DNA of 64,000 nucleotides from Streptomyces sp. CC208A (GTDB lineage Bacteria > Actinomycetota > Actinomycetes > Streptomycetales > Streptomycetaceae), in NCBI RefSeq assembly GCF_030010625.1, contig NZ_JASCXN010000015.1:62001-126000 (forward strand). The letters are read 5' to 3'. Shown in pieces: positions 46,063-54,781 of this stretch. The stretch's first letter is position 1; every line of letters starts with the position of its first letter. A program made the position numbers and the translations under genes. The notes under the pieces are model-generated. The model was not told where the DNA came from. It did not search any database and saw only the letters and a list, made by a program, of their open reading frames with translations.

Positions 46063-47111
46063 CACTGTTCCTTGCCTTCCTGGTCCTGTCGGGCCTCCTG
46101 CGCCTGTCGGGCCTCCTGCGCCTGTCGGGCCTCCTGCGCCTGCTGGGCTTCCTGGACCTGCTGGGCTTCCTGGTCCTGCCGGGCGGTGGTCCGGGCGAGT
46201 TCGGGGAGCCATTCGGCGATCGGCGGGAACCGGTGGCCGAGCGAGACGAGCCGGTCGGTCGTCACGCCGAAGTCGACGGGGAAGGAGTACGGGGACAGGG
46301 CCGGGTCGCCCGCCGGGTCGTCCTTCTCCGTGACGGTGGCGCGGAGTCCGGTGGCCCGTTCCACGGCCGCGATCATGTCGTGCGGGCCGGCGCTGTCGGG
46401 GGAGGCGACGTTGACGGCTCCGGTCGCGTCGGAGACGGCGGCCCAGGCCAGGAAGCGGGCCGCGTCCTCGGCCCGTACCAGCGAGGTCTTTCCGGGCTTC
46501 GCGTGGACGGTGATCGGCTCGCCCGCGACGATCCGGTCGTGGTGGAAGCGGAACCTGCCGGTGAAGTCGCCCTCGGCGGCGAGGACGTGGGAGACGCGGG
46601 CCACCAGGACCGGCACCTGGGCGGTGCGGACGAGCGCGGCCTCGGCCTGCCGCTTGCCCTCGCCGTAGTTCTCCTCCAGGTAGGACATGTCGAGCCAGGG
46701 CAGCTCGGTGTCGTAGTCGTACGCGGCGGGGTCGAGTTCGTCCTCGCGGGCGAGGACGCCGATCGGCGGGGCCGGGATCCGCCAGCGGAAGGTGTCCTTG
46801 TTGTAGACCTCGATGGTGCTGGTCAGGACGATCTTTCCGGCTCGGTCTCCGAAGGCGCGGGCCGCCTCGACCGCCGCGTTCGGGGTGTAGCACATCTGGT
46901 GGATGACGGCGTCGAAGCGCTCGCCGGCCACCGCCTCGGTGAGCTCGCCCGGCCGGTTGACGTCGGCGCGCAGCCGGCGGACCGAGTCGCCGAAGGGGTC
47001 CGGGGTGCGGCCCCGGGTGACCAGGGTGACGCGGTGGCCCCGGTCGAGCAGTTCACGGACGAGGATCTTCCCGAAGTACCGGGTCCCGCCCACGACACAG
47101 ATGTCGGCCAT
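46062..47111 (-). CDS. NAD-dependent epimerase/reductase of the extended SDR family
   Basis: 349 residues. The NAD site is VVGGTRYFGKILVREL at the N-terminus (GGTxxxG variant of the extended SDR motif). LTSTIEVYNKD follows, and the catalytic tyrosine region YGEGKRQAE (Tyr-x3-Lys) is present. It may epimerise or reduce a keto group of the diamino-acid intermediate. The C-terminal 30 residues are a Gln/Ala/Glu/Arg repeat encoded by an 18-bp tandem repeat and likely dispensable. ATG start; a 61-bp gap separates it from the MFS gene. Confidence 0.82.
   Translation of the reverse strand: MADICVVGGTRYFGKILVRELLDRGHRVTLVTRGRTPDPFGDSVRRLRADVNRPGELTEAVAGERFDAVIHQMCYTPNAAVEAARAFGDRAGKIVLTSTIEVYNKDTFRWRIPAPPIGVLAREDELDPAAYDYDTELPWLDMSYLEENYGEGKRQAEAALVRTAQVPVLVARVSHVLAAEGDFTGRFRFHHDRIVAGEPITVHAKPGKTSLVRAEDAARFLAWAAVSDATGAVNVASPDSAGPHDMIAAVERATGLRATVTEKDDPAGDPALSPYSFPVDFGVTTDRLVSLGHRFPPIAEWLPELARTTARQDQEAQQVQEAQQAQEARQAQEARQAQEARQDQEGKEQ
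46085..46186. repeat. 18-bp tandem repeat in the epimerase 3' end
   Basis: Three identical units CCTGTCGGGCCTCCTGCG (46085-46138) are followed by two diverged units and a partial one. On the coding strand they give repeated Arg-Gln-Ala-Gln-Glu-Ala. A likely length-variable site. Confidence 0.85.
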
Positions 47112-47172
47112 CTGTTCCTTCTCCTTGGTTCCTTGGTTTCTTGTCGCTCGTCGCCCGTGGAGGGCCGGGCGG

Positions 47173-48402
47173 TCAGGCGGCGGTCTTCTCGCGTTCCGGG
47201 GCGCCGGGCGCGGGGGCCGGGGCCGTCTCCTCGTCGCGGCCCGCGAGGCAGGCCACGGCGCAGATCGCCGCCACGGCCGCCGTCACGTACCAATTCGCGC
47301 CGGGCAGGCCGGTATTCCGCGCCAGGTCGAAGAGGACGCCGGCGGACAGCGAGCCGATCATGTTGCCGGCGCTGCGGAAGAAGTGCATGGCGCCCATCGC
47401 CTTGGCGAGCCGGTCCTCGGGGACCTTGCGGGCCACCCAGATGTCGAAGGACGGCACGAAGAGGATCTCGCCGAGGACGACGACGAAGCAGCCGAGGACG
47501 ATCCACGGGACGCTGCGGCCGGCGCCGAAGGAGAGGAACGCGACGGTCATCCCGCCCAGGCCCACCGCCATGACGACACCGGGGCGCAGCCGCTTGATCA
47601 GGAAGGTGAAGACCGGGTACTGCAGCGCGAGCACGGTCAGGCCGGTGATCCAGAACGGCGCGGAGGGCGCCCAGTCGGCCGCGTACCGCTGCATGTGGAG
47701 GGGGATGCCGACGACGAAGCCGATGGAGAGGAACCAGAAGACCGCCGACAGGAGGAAGTAGCGGGTGGCGCCGCGTACTTCGATGCCCTGGAAGACCGCG
47801 GTGCTGAACAGGGCGGGACGCCGGCCGTCCGCCGGGGCCGGGGGCTCCCCGAAGCCGGCCTTCGGGATGAGGAAGGAGGCGACCAGGCAGTACGCCGTGA
47901 AGAAGGCGAAGACCAGGGAGAAGAGGGTCCGCAGGTCGAGCCCGATGACGAGACCGCCGAGCAGGGCGCCGCCGAACAGGCCGGTCTGGCCGCACATCTG
48001 GAAGGTCGAGAACGCCTTGGGCCGCTCGTCGTCGGGGAACGCCACGAGGACGTTCTTCAGGCCGGGGAAGGAGGTCCCGGAGCCGAAGCCGATGAGGAAG
48101 CCGAGTGCGGCGTAGACGGCGACGCCGTCGACGAAGCCCATCAGGCCCAGGGCGACGGCCTCGGTCGCGGTGCCGAGGAAGACGGCGCCGCGGACCCCGA
48201 GGCGGGCCGCGATCCCCTCGTAGAAGAAGGTCGCGAGGAGCCGGCCGACGTACGTCATGCACATCACGACGCCGGCCCAGAAGCCGCTGCCGGTGCCGCC
48301 GAGCGTGGCGACGAGGACGGGGAACCAGATGAAGCTGCCGGTGTTGGCGAGCAGGATTCCGGCGTTGACGCCGATGAGCGCCCGCCGGCGGTCGGTGGTC
48401 AC
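47173..48402 (-). CDS. MFS exporter of the carrier-protein operon
   Basis: 409 residues with 12 predicted membrane segments. It is MFS-like, with ATFFYEGIAARLGVRG in the first cytoplasmic loop and MCGQTGLFGGALLGG in the middle. In a biosynthetic operon, product export or self-protection is the most likely job. GTG 48402 overlaps the amidohydrolase stop (GTGA), with GAAGGGGAAGG upstream. Confidence 0.86.
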   Translation of the reverse strand: MTTDRRRALIGVNAGILLANTGSFIWFPVLVATLGGTGSGFWAGVVMCMTYVGRLLATFFYEGIAARLGVRGAVFLGTATEAVALGLMGFVDGVAVYAALGFLIGFGSGTSFPGLKNVLVAFPDDERPKAFSTFQMCGQTGLFGGALLGGLVIGLDLRTLFSLVFAFFTAYCLVASFLIPKAGFGEPPAPADGRRPALFSTAVFQGIEVRGATRYFLLSAVFWFLSIGFVVGIPLHMQRYAADWAPSAPFWITGLTVLALQYPVFTFLIKRLRPGVVMAVGLGGMTVAFLSFGAGRSVPWIVLGCFVVVLGEILFVPSFDIWVARKVPEDRLAKAMGAMHFFRSAGNMIGSLSAGVLFDLARNTGLPGANWYVTAAVAAICAVACLAGRDEETAPAPAPGAPEREKTAA

Positions 48403-49739
48403 AGGGCGGCCTTCCCCTTCGAGTCGTTCGAGCGGAGCTCCGCGATGGCGCGCGCGAGGGCCGGGCGGTCGACGGGGACGCCCCGGACGACGGTGGCCAC
48501 GGGCAGGGCCGACAGGGGCCGGCCGGGAGCGTGCAGGTTGTAGGTGGCGCTCGCGCCGACGGCGAGCGGGTGGCGGCCGGAGCGGTCGCCGCTCATCTCG
48601 TCGAAGTAGCGGCGGCCGCCGACGGTCGCCTGGTGGCGCAGGGCCTCGGCGAGCGCCGGGTCGGTGTCGTCGCCGCGCAGGGCGTCGAGCTCGCCGAGGA
48701 ACGAGTAGCCGTGGTACGCGCCGAGGTTGCCGGCGTCGGTGCCGATCAGCAGGCTGCCGCGGCGGAGCGCGGCGAGCGCGTTGTTCCGCATGTCGCGGAG
48801 GGCGGCGGTACGGGTCTCCTGGCAGCCGTACTCGATGCCGAAGGGCTTCTCGATCGTCTCGACGAACTCCAGGTTGTACGGGTCCTGGGTCTCGCGGAAG
48901 CCCTCGCGGCCGTACTCGGTGCGGAAGTCCTCCCGGCTCATGATCATCGACCGGAGGCCGGCGAGGGTGGAGACGAACCGCGCCCCGGCGAGGCCCTCCC
49001 ACTCGGCGTCGGTGAGGGTCCTGTCGCGGACCGAGTGGGCGAAGAGCCGGAAGCCGCACGCGTAGGCGAAGAGGGTCTCCTCCAGGGTGTTGCAGTCGAC
49101 GACCGCCGTCACCCCGCGTTCGGCGGCCGTCCGCGCGGTGAACCGCAGGACCCGCTCGGAGAGCCGGGAGAAGCGGACCGGGCTGCCGGGCTGCTCGGTG
49201 CCGTCCGTGAACATCACCTTGAGGAAGGTGCCGCCGCGCTCGGCGTTGGAGCGCAGCGCGTGGTCCAGGTCGGCCTCGACGGAGATCAGGTGGACGGGGG
49301 CCGGGAACTCGACGCCGTGGCCGGTGCGGCCGGCGGCGTCGGCCACCGCCGTGACCGCGTAGCCGCAGTGCACGAGTTCGGGGTACGGCCACGGGGAGGC
49401 GGCCCGGCCGGCCTCCCAGCCCTCGGCGAGCAGCGGGTAGCCGAACATGTCCACGAGGTGGGTGACCCCGTGGTACAGGTACTGCAGGGCCGTGATCCGG
49501 GGGTCGTCGACCGTGTCGTCCCAGTTCGGGGGGAGCGCGATGTGGGCGTGGGTCTCGGTGTAGCCGGGCCACAGCTCGGTCTCGGTGCCCGTCCGGGCCG
49601 CGCCGGTGACCTCGAAGGCGGTGAAGACGCCGTCCTCGGAGGTCACGTCGTACACGGCGGTGGGGTCGAGGGCCGGGACGGCCACCCCGCGCTCGACGAC
49701 GCGGCCGGGTGCCGTCCCGGGGCGGGTGGGGGTGTTCAT
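48399..49739 (-). CDS. Metal-dependent amidohydrolase
   Basis: 446 residues of the amidohydrolase superfamily (TIM barrel plus small beta domain). Metal-site features: THAHIALP (His-x-His) near residue 68, a lysine in GTFLKVMFTDGT, a histidine in FRLFAHSV, and the aspartate in LIGTDAGN near 340. Relatives include imidazolonepropionase and prolidase-like enzymes. Here it could hydrolyse or cyclise an amide or lactam in the product, or remove a protecting group. It overlaps its neighbours at both ends (ATGA, GTGA). Confidence 0.85.
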   Translation of the reverse strand: MNTPTRPGTAPGRVVERGVAVPALDPTAVYDVTSEDGVFTAFEVTGAARTGTETELWPGYTETHAHIALPPNWDDTVDDPRITALQYLYHGVTHLVDMFGYPLLAEGWEAGRAASPWPYPELVHCGYAVTAVADAAGRTGHGVEFPAPVHLISVEADLDHALRSNAERGGTFLKVMFTDGTEQPGSPVRFSRLSERVLRFTARTAAERGVTAVVDCNTLEETLFAYACGFRLFAHSVRDRTLTDAEWEGLAGARFVSTLAGLRSMIMSREDFRTEYGREGFRETQDPYNLEFVETIEKPFGIEYGCQETRTAALRDMRNNALAALRRGSLLIGTDAGNLGAYHGYSFLGELDALRGDDTDPALAEALRHQATVGGRRYFDEMSGDRSGRHPLAVGASATYNLHAPGRPLSALPVATVVRGVPVDRPALARAIAELRSNDSKGKAAL

Positions 49740-50989
49740 CGGGCGACCCCGACGCGCATCTTCAGGTCGATCCGGTCCAGGCCCTCCTCGCAGCGCTTGT
49801 TGACCTCGTCGCGGTCGGCGCCGGTGAAGATGATGTGGCCGATCCAGTCGAAGTTGCTCTTGGAGAGCCGGGCCACGTCCGTGCCCGGCTTCTTGTACGC
49901 CTGGGCGCTGTGGAAGCCGGGGACCTCGGGGAGCGCGTCGAAGCCGATGGACTCGACGGTGCCGGCGATGGGGGCGCCGAACCAGTGGCCGCCGGCCGTG
50001 GTCCTGCCGGGGAAGGGCAGCTCGGGGCGCTCGCCGAGGGCCTGGCGGATAACCTGGAGGTAGGTGTCGACGCCGGAGGAGATCTCCATCAGGGTCGGGA
50101 CGATCCCGCCGACCAGGCGGCCGTTGACCTCGCACAGGACCGGTCCGTCCGGGCCGAGCAGGTACTCGGTGTGGATGAAGCCGAAGTCGATGCCGAGCTC
50201 CTCCAGGACCCGGGTGGTCGTGGCGAACAGCTCCTCCTGGAGCGGGTGGCCGTCGAAGTAGGTGGCGCCCATCTCGATGAAGTACGGGAAGCCGCTCAGC
50301 GGGCGGTCGGTCACACCGAGGTTGACGATCTCGCCCTTGCCGAGCACGCAGGACTCGACGGAGATCAGCTCGCCGGGTACGAACTCCTCGATGAGGATGT
50401 CCGGGATGCGGACGACTCCGCGGCCGTAGTCGACGACGTCGGCCAGCTCGGCCAGGTAGGCGGCGAGGTCGTCCTCGTCCTTCAGGTGCAGGACGTGGAG
50501 GCTGGCCGTGCCGTCCGAGGGCTTCACGACGCAGGGGAAGCCGACCTCGCGGACCGCGGCCTCGACCTTCGTCACGTCGGAGACGTGGGCGAAACGGGGC
50601 TGGCGGACGCCCGTGCCGTCCAGGGTGAGGCGGGTGAGGTGCTTGTGGCGGGCGTTGCGGGCGCCGTCGACGCTCATGCCGGGCAGGCCGAGCGCCTGGG
50701 CCACGGCGGCGGTGTGGACGGTGTGGTACTCGCTGTAGGTGGTGACGCCGTCGATCGGGTGCTCGGCGTGCAGCTCGCGGGCGAGGGCGATCAGCTCGTC
50801 GATGGAGAAGGCCTGTTCGCTCTTGACCACCCGGCATCGGGGGTGGGCGTAGGCGGCCTCGGCGAGCGGGGAGACGGCCGGGTAGAAGTCCGGGTCGACC
50901 GAGACGAGGGTGACCTCGTGGCCGAGCTCCAGGGCGCCGGCGATGCCGGCGATGCCGTTCGGGTTGCATTCGATCATCAGGATGTGCAT
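49736..50989 (-). CDS. ATP-grasp ligase B
   Basis: 417 residues. The N-terminal Rossmann-like domain starts MHILMIECNPNG. The ATP-grasp core (about 105-310) has FPCVVKPSDGTASLHV, ILIEEFVPGELISVESCV and the metal-binding CEVNGRLVGG. It is paralogous to ligase A. Members of this group form amide bonds using acyl-phosphate intermediates. It is separated from the transketolase gene by 140 bp of repeat-rich DNA and coupled to the amidohydrolase by ATGA overlap. Confidence 0.88.
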   Translation of the reverse strand: MHILMIECNPNGIAGIAGALELGHEVTLVSVDPDFYPAVSPLAEAAYAHPRCRVVKSEQAFSIDELIALARELHAEHPIDGVTTYSEYHTVHTAAVAQALGLPGMSVDGARNARHKHLTRLTLDGTGVRQPRFAHVSDVTKVEAAVREVGFPCVVKPSDGTASLHVLHLKDEDDLAAYLAELADVVDYGRGVVRIPDILIEEFVPGELISVESCVLGKGEIVNLGVTDRPLSGFPYFIEMGATYFDGHPLQEELFATTTRVLEELGIDFGFIHTEYLLGPDGPVLCEVNGRLVGGIVPTLMEISSGVDTYLQVIRQALGERPELPFPGRTTAGGHWFGAPIAGTVESIGFDALPEVPGFHSAQAYKKPGTDVARLSKSNFDWIGHIIFTGADRDEVNKRCEEGLDRIDLKMRVGVAR

Positions 50990-51075
50990 GGGGGCTCCGA
51001 GTTCTGGGATCCGGGGAGGGCGACGGCCGGGCGAGCGGTGCCGCGGCCGGCGGTGCTGCGGATGACGGGGCTTCG

Positions 51076-51137
51076 GCCGGTGGTGCTTCAGGCGGCGTTT
51101 CGGCCGGTGGTGCTTCAGGTGGTGGTGCTTCAGGCGG
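51076..51137. repeat. Short repeats spanning the transketolase-C stop codon
   Basis: The element GGTGGTGCTTCAGG occurs three times, each giving TGA-AGC-ACC-ACC on the coding strand. The stop codon of the transketolase C gene lies in one unit. The 140-bp gap to ligase B (50990-51129) otherwise holds nothing recognisable. Confidence 0.75.
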
Positions 51138-52107
51138 TGGCGGCGAGGGGCCGGTCCGGGGTGCGCGCCCGGTGGACCGCGCCGAACACGGCGGGCAGGT
51201 CGATGCCGAGCGAGGCCATGACCTCCTCGTGGTCACCGCCCCTGGCGGGCCAGCTCCGGTCCGCCGCCACGCCGGTGACCTCGTGGGCGGGCAGCAGCAG
51301 GGCCAGCGCCTCGGCGACCCCGCCCTGCGCCCGGTGCTCCTCGACCACGACGAACTTCCGGTGGTACGAGGCGAGTTCGGCGGCGGAACGGGCGAGGTGC
51401 TCGTGGTCCACGTACACCAGGTGGGCGTGCGAGACCCCGGGCAGGGCCTGGCGCGCGGCGAGCGCGAGCCGGGTGCCCTCCTCGCCGACCGAGACGAGGC
51501 AGACGTCGCCGCCGGCGGAGCGGGACTCCCAGAGGACGGGCGGCAGTTCGGCGCCGTCCCGCCCGCCGTCCCAGGACAGGGAGGCGTACGCGGCGTTCCG
51601 GCCGGTCCGGATGTAGTGCGGCTTCCCGGAGCGGACGGCGGCCCGGACCACGGCCCGCATCTCGGCCTCCCCGTAGGGCGCGGCGATGGTGACGCCCGGG
51701 ACGGACCGCAGGACCGCGAGGTCCTCCAGACAGTGGTGGGTGGTGCCGAACCAGGCCCCGGACACCCCCGCGTACGGCGCGACGACGGTCACGCCCGCGC
51801 CGAGGTAGCCGAGCGTCAGCTTCAGGCTCTCCGCCGCCCGGAGCGCCGCGAACGGCGCGAAGGTGCTGACGAAGGGCTTGTAGCCGGCGGCCGCGAGCCC
51901 CGTCGCCATGTCGACCATGGCGCCCTCGGCGATGCCGAGGTTGAAGAAGCGGTCGGGGTGGGCGGTCTGGAAGGGGTGGCCCTTGCCGCCGAGGTCCGCC
52001 TCCAGGCAGACGATCGCGGTGTCCTCGGCGGCGAGCCGGGTGAGTTCGGCGCGGTAGGCGTCCCGGCCGGAGAGCGGCGCGGGAGCCTCCTGGGCGGTCG
52101 CGGTCAT
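51130..52107 (-). CDS. Transketolase, C-terminal (pyrimidine-binding) subunit
   Basis: 325 residues, equal to the middle and C-terminal domains of transketolase. ADLGGKGHPF and FNLGIAEGAMVDMATGLA (with the glutamate that activates thiamine diphosphate in GIAEG) are visible. HHCLEDLAVLRSVPGV follows, then the C-terminal domain with VVVEEHRAQGG. With the upstream subunit it should transfer a two-carbon ketol unit to the carrier-bound semialdehyde. ATG overlaps the previous stop. Confidence 0.9.
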   Translation of the reverse strand: MTATAQEAPAPLSGRDAYRAELTRLAAEDTAIVCLEADLGGKGHPFQTAHPDRFFNLGIAEGAMVDMATGLAAAGYKPFVSTFAPFAALRAAESLKLTLGYLGAGVTVVAPYAGVSGAWFGTTHHCLEDLAVLRSVPGVTIAAPYGEAEMRAVVRAAVRSGKPHYIRTGRNAAYASLSWDGGRDGAELPPVLWESRSAGGDVCLVSVGEEGTRLALAARQALPGVSHAHLVYVDHEHLARSAAELASYHRKFVVVEEHRAQGGVAEALALLLPAHEVTGVAADRSWPARGGDHEEVMASLGIDLPAVFGAVHRARTPDRPLAATA

Positions 52108-52934
52108 CGGATGGCTCGCTTCCACTTGGCGGCGCGGGTGGCGTCGATGGTCACGTAGTGGCAGCCGGCCTTCCCCTGTACGGCGGGGACGCCCTTGCCC
52201 TTGACGGTGTCGGCGATGACGGCGAGCGGCCGGCGCTCGGCTCCGCGGTCGCCGGCGAGGATCGCGGTCAGCGCCCCCAGGTCGTGCCCGTCGGTGTGGA
52301 CGGTCTCGAAGCCGAAGGCCTCGAACCGCTCGCCGAGCCGGGGCAGCGGCGAGATGTCCTCGACGTAGCCGTCGTTCTGGCCGCCGTTGCGGTCGACCAC
52401 GAGGACGAAGTTGCCGAGGCCCTGGGCCGCCGCGACCTGCACGGTCTCCCAGACCAGGCCCTCCTGGAGCTCGCCGTCGCCGGCGACGGCGATGCCGAGT
52501 CCGCCGTGGCCGCCGAGGCGGCGGGCGAGCGCCCATCCGGCGGCGTACGGGACGCCGTGGCCGAGGCTGCCGGTCGGGAAGCGGACGCCGGGGACCTTGG
52601 GGCCCGGGTGCCCGGTGTAGGGCTGGTCGGCCCGTCCGTACAGCGGCGCCGGGTTCTCCGGCAGGATCCCGCTGACGTGCAGGGCCGCGTAGAGTCCGGC
52701 GGCCGCGTGGCCCTTGCTGAGGACCACCTCGGTGCCGTCCCCGGCCGAGGCCCGGTGCAGGGCCGCGATCAGGATGTCTAGGACCGAGAGGCTGCCGCCG
52801 AGGTGGCAGCCGCGCGGGCTCGCCGCCATGTCGACGACGAGGCGCCGGGCCTCGGCCGCGCGGGCCGCGAGGGTGGCGAGCACCTCGTCGCCGCCGGCCT
52901 CCGGCCGCGCGGGGGCGTCGAGCAGGGCGGTCAT
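52104..52934 (-). CDS. Transketolase, N-terminal (thiamine-diphosphate-binding) subunit
   Basis: 276 residues. Contains the ThDP motif GDGELQEG...N (AVAGDGELQEGLVWE with NGGQNDG downstream), LSKGHAAAGLYAALH, and GHPGPKVPGVRFPTGSLGHG. This is the standard two-gene transketolase seen in secondary metabolism and archaea, not a broken gene. Coupled by ATGA overlaps to the kinase-hydrolase fusion and to the C subunit. Confidence 0.92.
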   Translation of the reverse strand: MTALLDAPARPEAGGDEVLATLAARAAEARRLVVDMAASPRGCHLGGSLSVLDILIAALHRASAGDGTEVVLSKGHAAAGLYAALHVSGILPENPAPLYGRADQPYTGHPGPKVPGVRFPTGSLGHGVPYAAGWALARRLGGHGGLGIAVAGDGELQEGLVWETVQVAAAQGLGNFVLVVDRNGGQNDGYVEDISPLPRLGERFEAFGFETVHTDGHDLGALTAILAGDRGAERRPLAVIADTVKGKGVPAVQGKAGCHYVTIDATRAAKWKRAIR

Positions 52935-54781
52935 GAGCGGCTCCCCTCGGGCAGGGCGAACCAGCGGTTGACCGCGTCCGCCAGGAGCGAGCGGGCCGTG
53001 CGGTACTCCATGCCGCCGATCCGTTCCTCGTCGGTGTGGTCGAGCGCGGAGTCGCCCGGCCCGTACGCCACCATCGGCACGTCCTGCCACGTGGTGGCCA
53101 GCGTGTTCATGTCCGAGGTGCCCTTCTTCACCACGAACCGGGGCCGGATCCCGGCCTCGGCGAAGGCCCGGGTGAAGACCTTCACCAGGGGGCCGGAGCG
53201 CCCGCCGGCGTAGCCGGGGGTGGCCCGCAGCACCTCGACGGTCACCCCGTCGCGGGGGCCGAGCGCGGCGGTGCGCAGCTCGGCGAGGTCGGCCGAGGGC
53301 GGCACCCGGAAGTTGAGGGTGCCGGTGGCGCGGTGCTCCTCGCGGCCGGTCCCGCAGCTGATGTCGATGACCGCGCTGAGCGCGTCGGGGGCCTGGGCGA
53401 GGACGGCCTCGCGGATCCCGCCGAGGGCGCGGATCAGCAGGTCGGGGGCGGAGACCGCGTCCATGCCGGCCGAGTGGCCGCTGGGGACCGCGGCCGTCAC
53501 CCGCAGCTTGAAGAGCCCGAAGTAGCCGAGCGTCAGCTTCTCGGAGCCGCTGGGTTCGCCGATGACGACCGCGTCCGCCGGGTAGTGGTCGCGGACGTGG
53601 TAGGCGCCCTTCGAGGAGGAGATCTCCTCCTCGACCGCGCCGACCACGCACAGCCGGCCGTCCTCGGGGATGTGGGCGTGGGCGAGCACCTCCAGGAAGG
53701 CGGCGAGGCTGCCCTTGGCGTCCACACTGCCCCGGCCCCACAGCTCGTCGTCGCGCCATTCGACCGGCCAGTGGTGGGGGACCGTGTCGAGGTGGCCGAG
53801 GAGGAGCAGGGTGCGCGGGCCGGTGCCGCGGCTGGCGACCAGGTTGCCCGCCTCGTCGACCTCGGCGTTCATGCCGCGCTCGCGGCACCAGTCGGCGAGG
53901 AAGGAGGCGAGCTCGGCCTCGTCGCCCGAGACGGACGGCACGGAGACCGTCCTGGTCAGCAGGGCGAGGTCGGCGGCGGGCTCCTTGGTCCGCCAGAAGC
54001 GGGTCCAGCGGGCCGGGTCCGCCATGGTGTGCGGCCCGGTGATGGCGACGTCGGCGCTGCCCTCCAGGGCGATCTCGGCCGCGCGCACCTTCTGGCGCAT
54101 GCGGCCGCCGGCGTACCGGGCGCCCTCTCCGGGGTAGACGTTGGGGAGGGTCGAGCCGGGGTCGGCCGGGTCGGCGAGGAGCCCGGCCGTGCCGGTGACC
54201 AGGCGCAGGTGGTCGGCGCCGAGCGCGCACGCCAGGGTGGCGGCGAGGACGTCGGCGTCCACGTTGAGCGGGGCGCCGCCGTCCTGGTCGGCGACCGGCG
54301 GCGACAGGCAGACCACGTCGTACGCGTCGAGCAGCGCGGCGAGCCGCACGGCGTCGACGTCGGCGGGGACGCCGGCGCGGTGGTCGCGGACGACGAGGGT
54401 GCGGCCCTCGGCCGAGACCGCCTTGAGGGGGCGGTTGGCCCGGCCGGTGACCAGGCCGCCGCGGGCGGCGACGGCCGTGAACACGCCGAGGCCGAGGGCC
54501 TTCAGCTCGCGTTCGACGGCCGGGAGGGTGACCCGCTCGTAGGCGTCGACGAGGTGGAGCATCTCCTCCGGCGGGCAGTAGCGCACGGAGTCGCCGTTGG
54601 CCAGCGTGAGGTGCGGCATCGGGCGGCCGATGGCGGTGTAGTGGCGCTCGATGCCGGTGGCGCCGCCGGCCACCAGGAGCACCCGGGCGCCGCGGGCGAC
54701 GAGGTCCGCGACCTCCTGGTGGATGGTGCCCCGGTCGAGGGTGGCGCTGCCGGCCTTGATCACGTAGAGCGGACGGGTCAC
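52931..54781 (-). CDS. Fused carrier-protein aminoacyl kinase and M20 hydrolase (LysZ-LysK fusion)
   Basis: 616 residues joining two pathway steps. Residues 1 to about 255 form an amino-acid kinase of the ArgB/LysZ family (VIKAGSATLD, LLVAGGATGIERHY, LNVDADVLAATLACAL, GRMRQKVRAAEIAL). Residues 270-616 form an M20 zinc peptidase of the LysK/ArgE group: GHLDTVP, GRGSVDAKGS, the catalytic EEEISS, and KKGTSDMN. In the standard pathway these are separate genes. The kinase activates the carrier-bound Glu side chain; the hydrolase frees the finished amino acid. GTG start overlaps the LysY stop. Confidence 0.92.
   Translation of the reverse strand: MTRPLYVIKAGSATLDRGTIHQEVADLVARGARVLLVAGGATGIERHYTAIGRPMPHLTLANGDSVRYCPPEEMLHLVDAYERVTLPAVERELKALGLGVFTAVAARGGLVTGRANRPLKAVSAEGRTLVVRDHRAGVPADVDAVRLAALLDAYDVVCLSPPVADQDGGAPLNVDADVLAATLACALGADHLRLVTGTAGLLADPADPGSTLPNVYPGEGARYAGGRMRQKVRAAEIALEGSADVAITGPHTMADPARWTRFWRTKEPAADLALLTRTVSVPSVSGDEAELASFLADWCRERGMNAEVDEAGNLVASRGTGPRTLLLLGHLDTVPHHWPVEWRDDELWGRGSVDAKGSLAAFLEVLAHAHIPEDGRLCVVGAVEEEISSSKGAYHVRDHYPADAVVIGEPSGSEKLTLGYFGLFKLRVTAAVPSGHSAGMDAVSAPDLLIRALGGIREAVLAQAPDALSAVIDISCGTGREEHRATGTLNFRVPPSADLAELRTAALGPRDGVTVEVLRATPGYAGGRSGPLVKVFTRAFAEAGIRPRFVVKKGTSDMNTLATTWQDVPMVAYGPGDSALDHTDEERIGGMEYRTARSLLADAVNRWFALPEGSRS

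Noticed and set aside
52104..54781. Split transketolase as a frameshifted gene
   Set aside because: Both parts have their own start and a 4-bp overlap, and two-subunit transketolases are usual in secondary metabolism.
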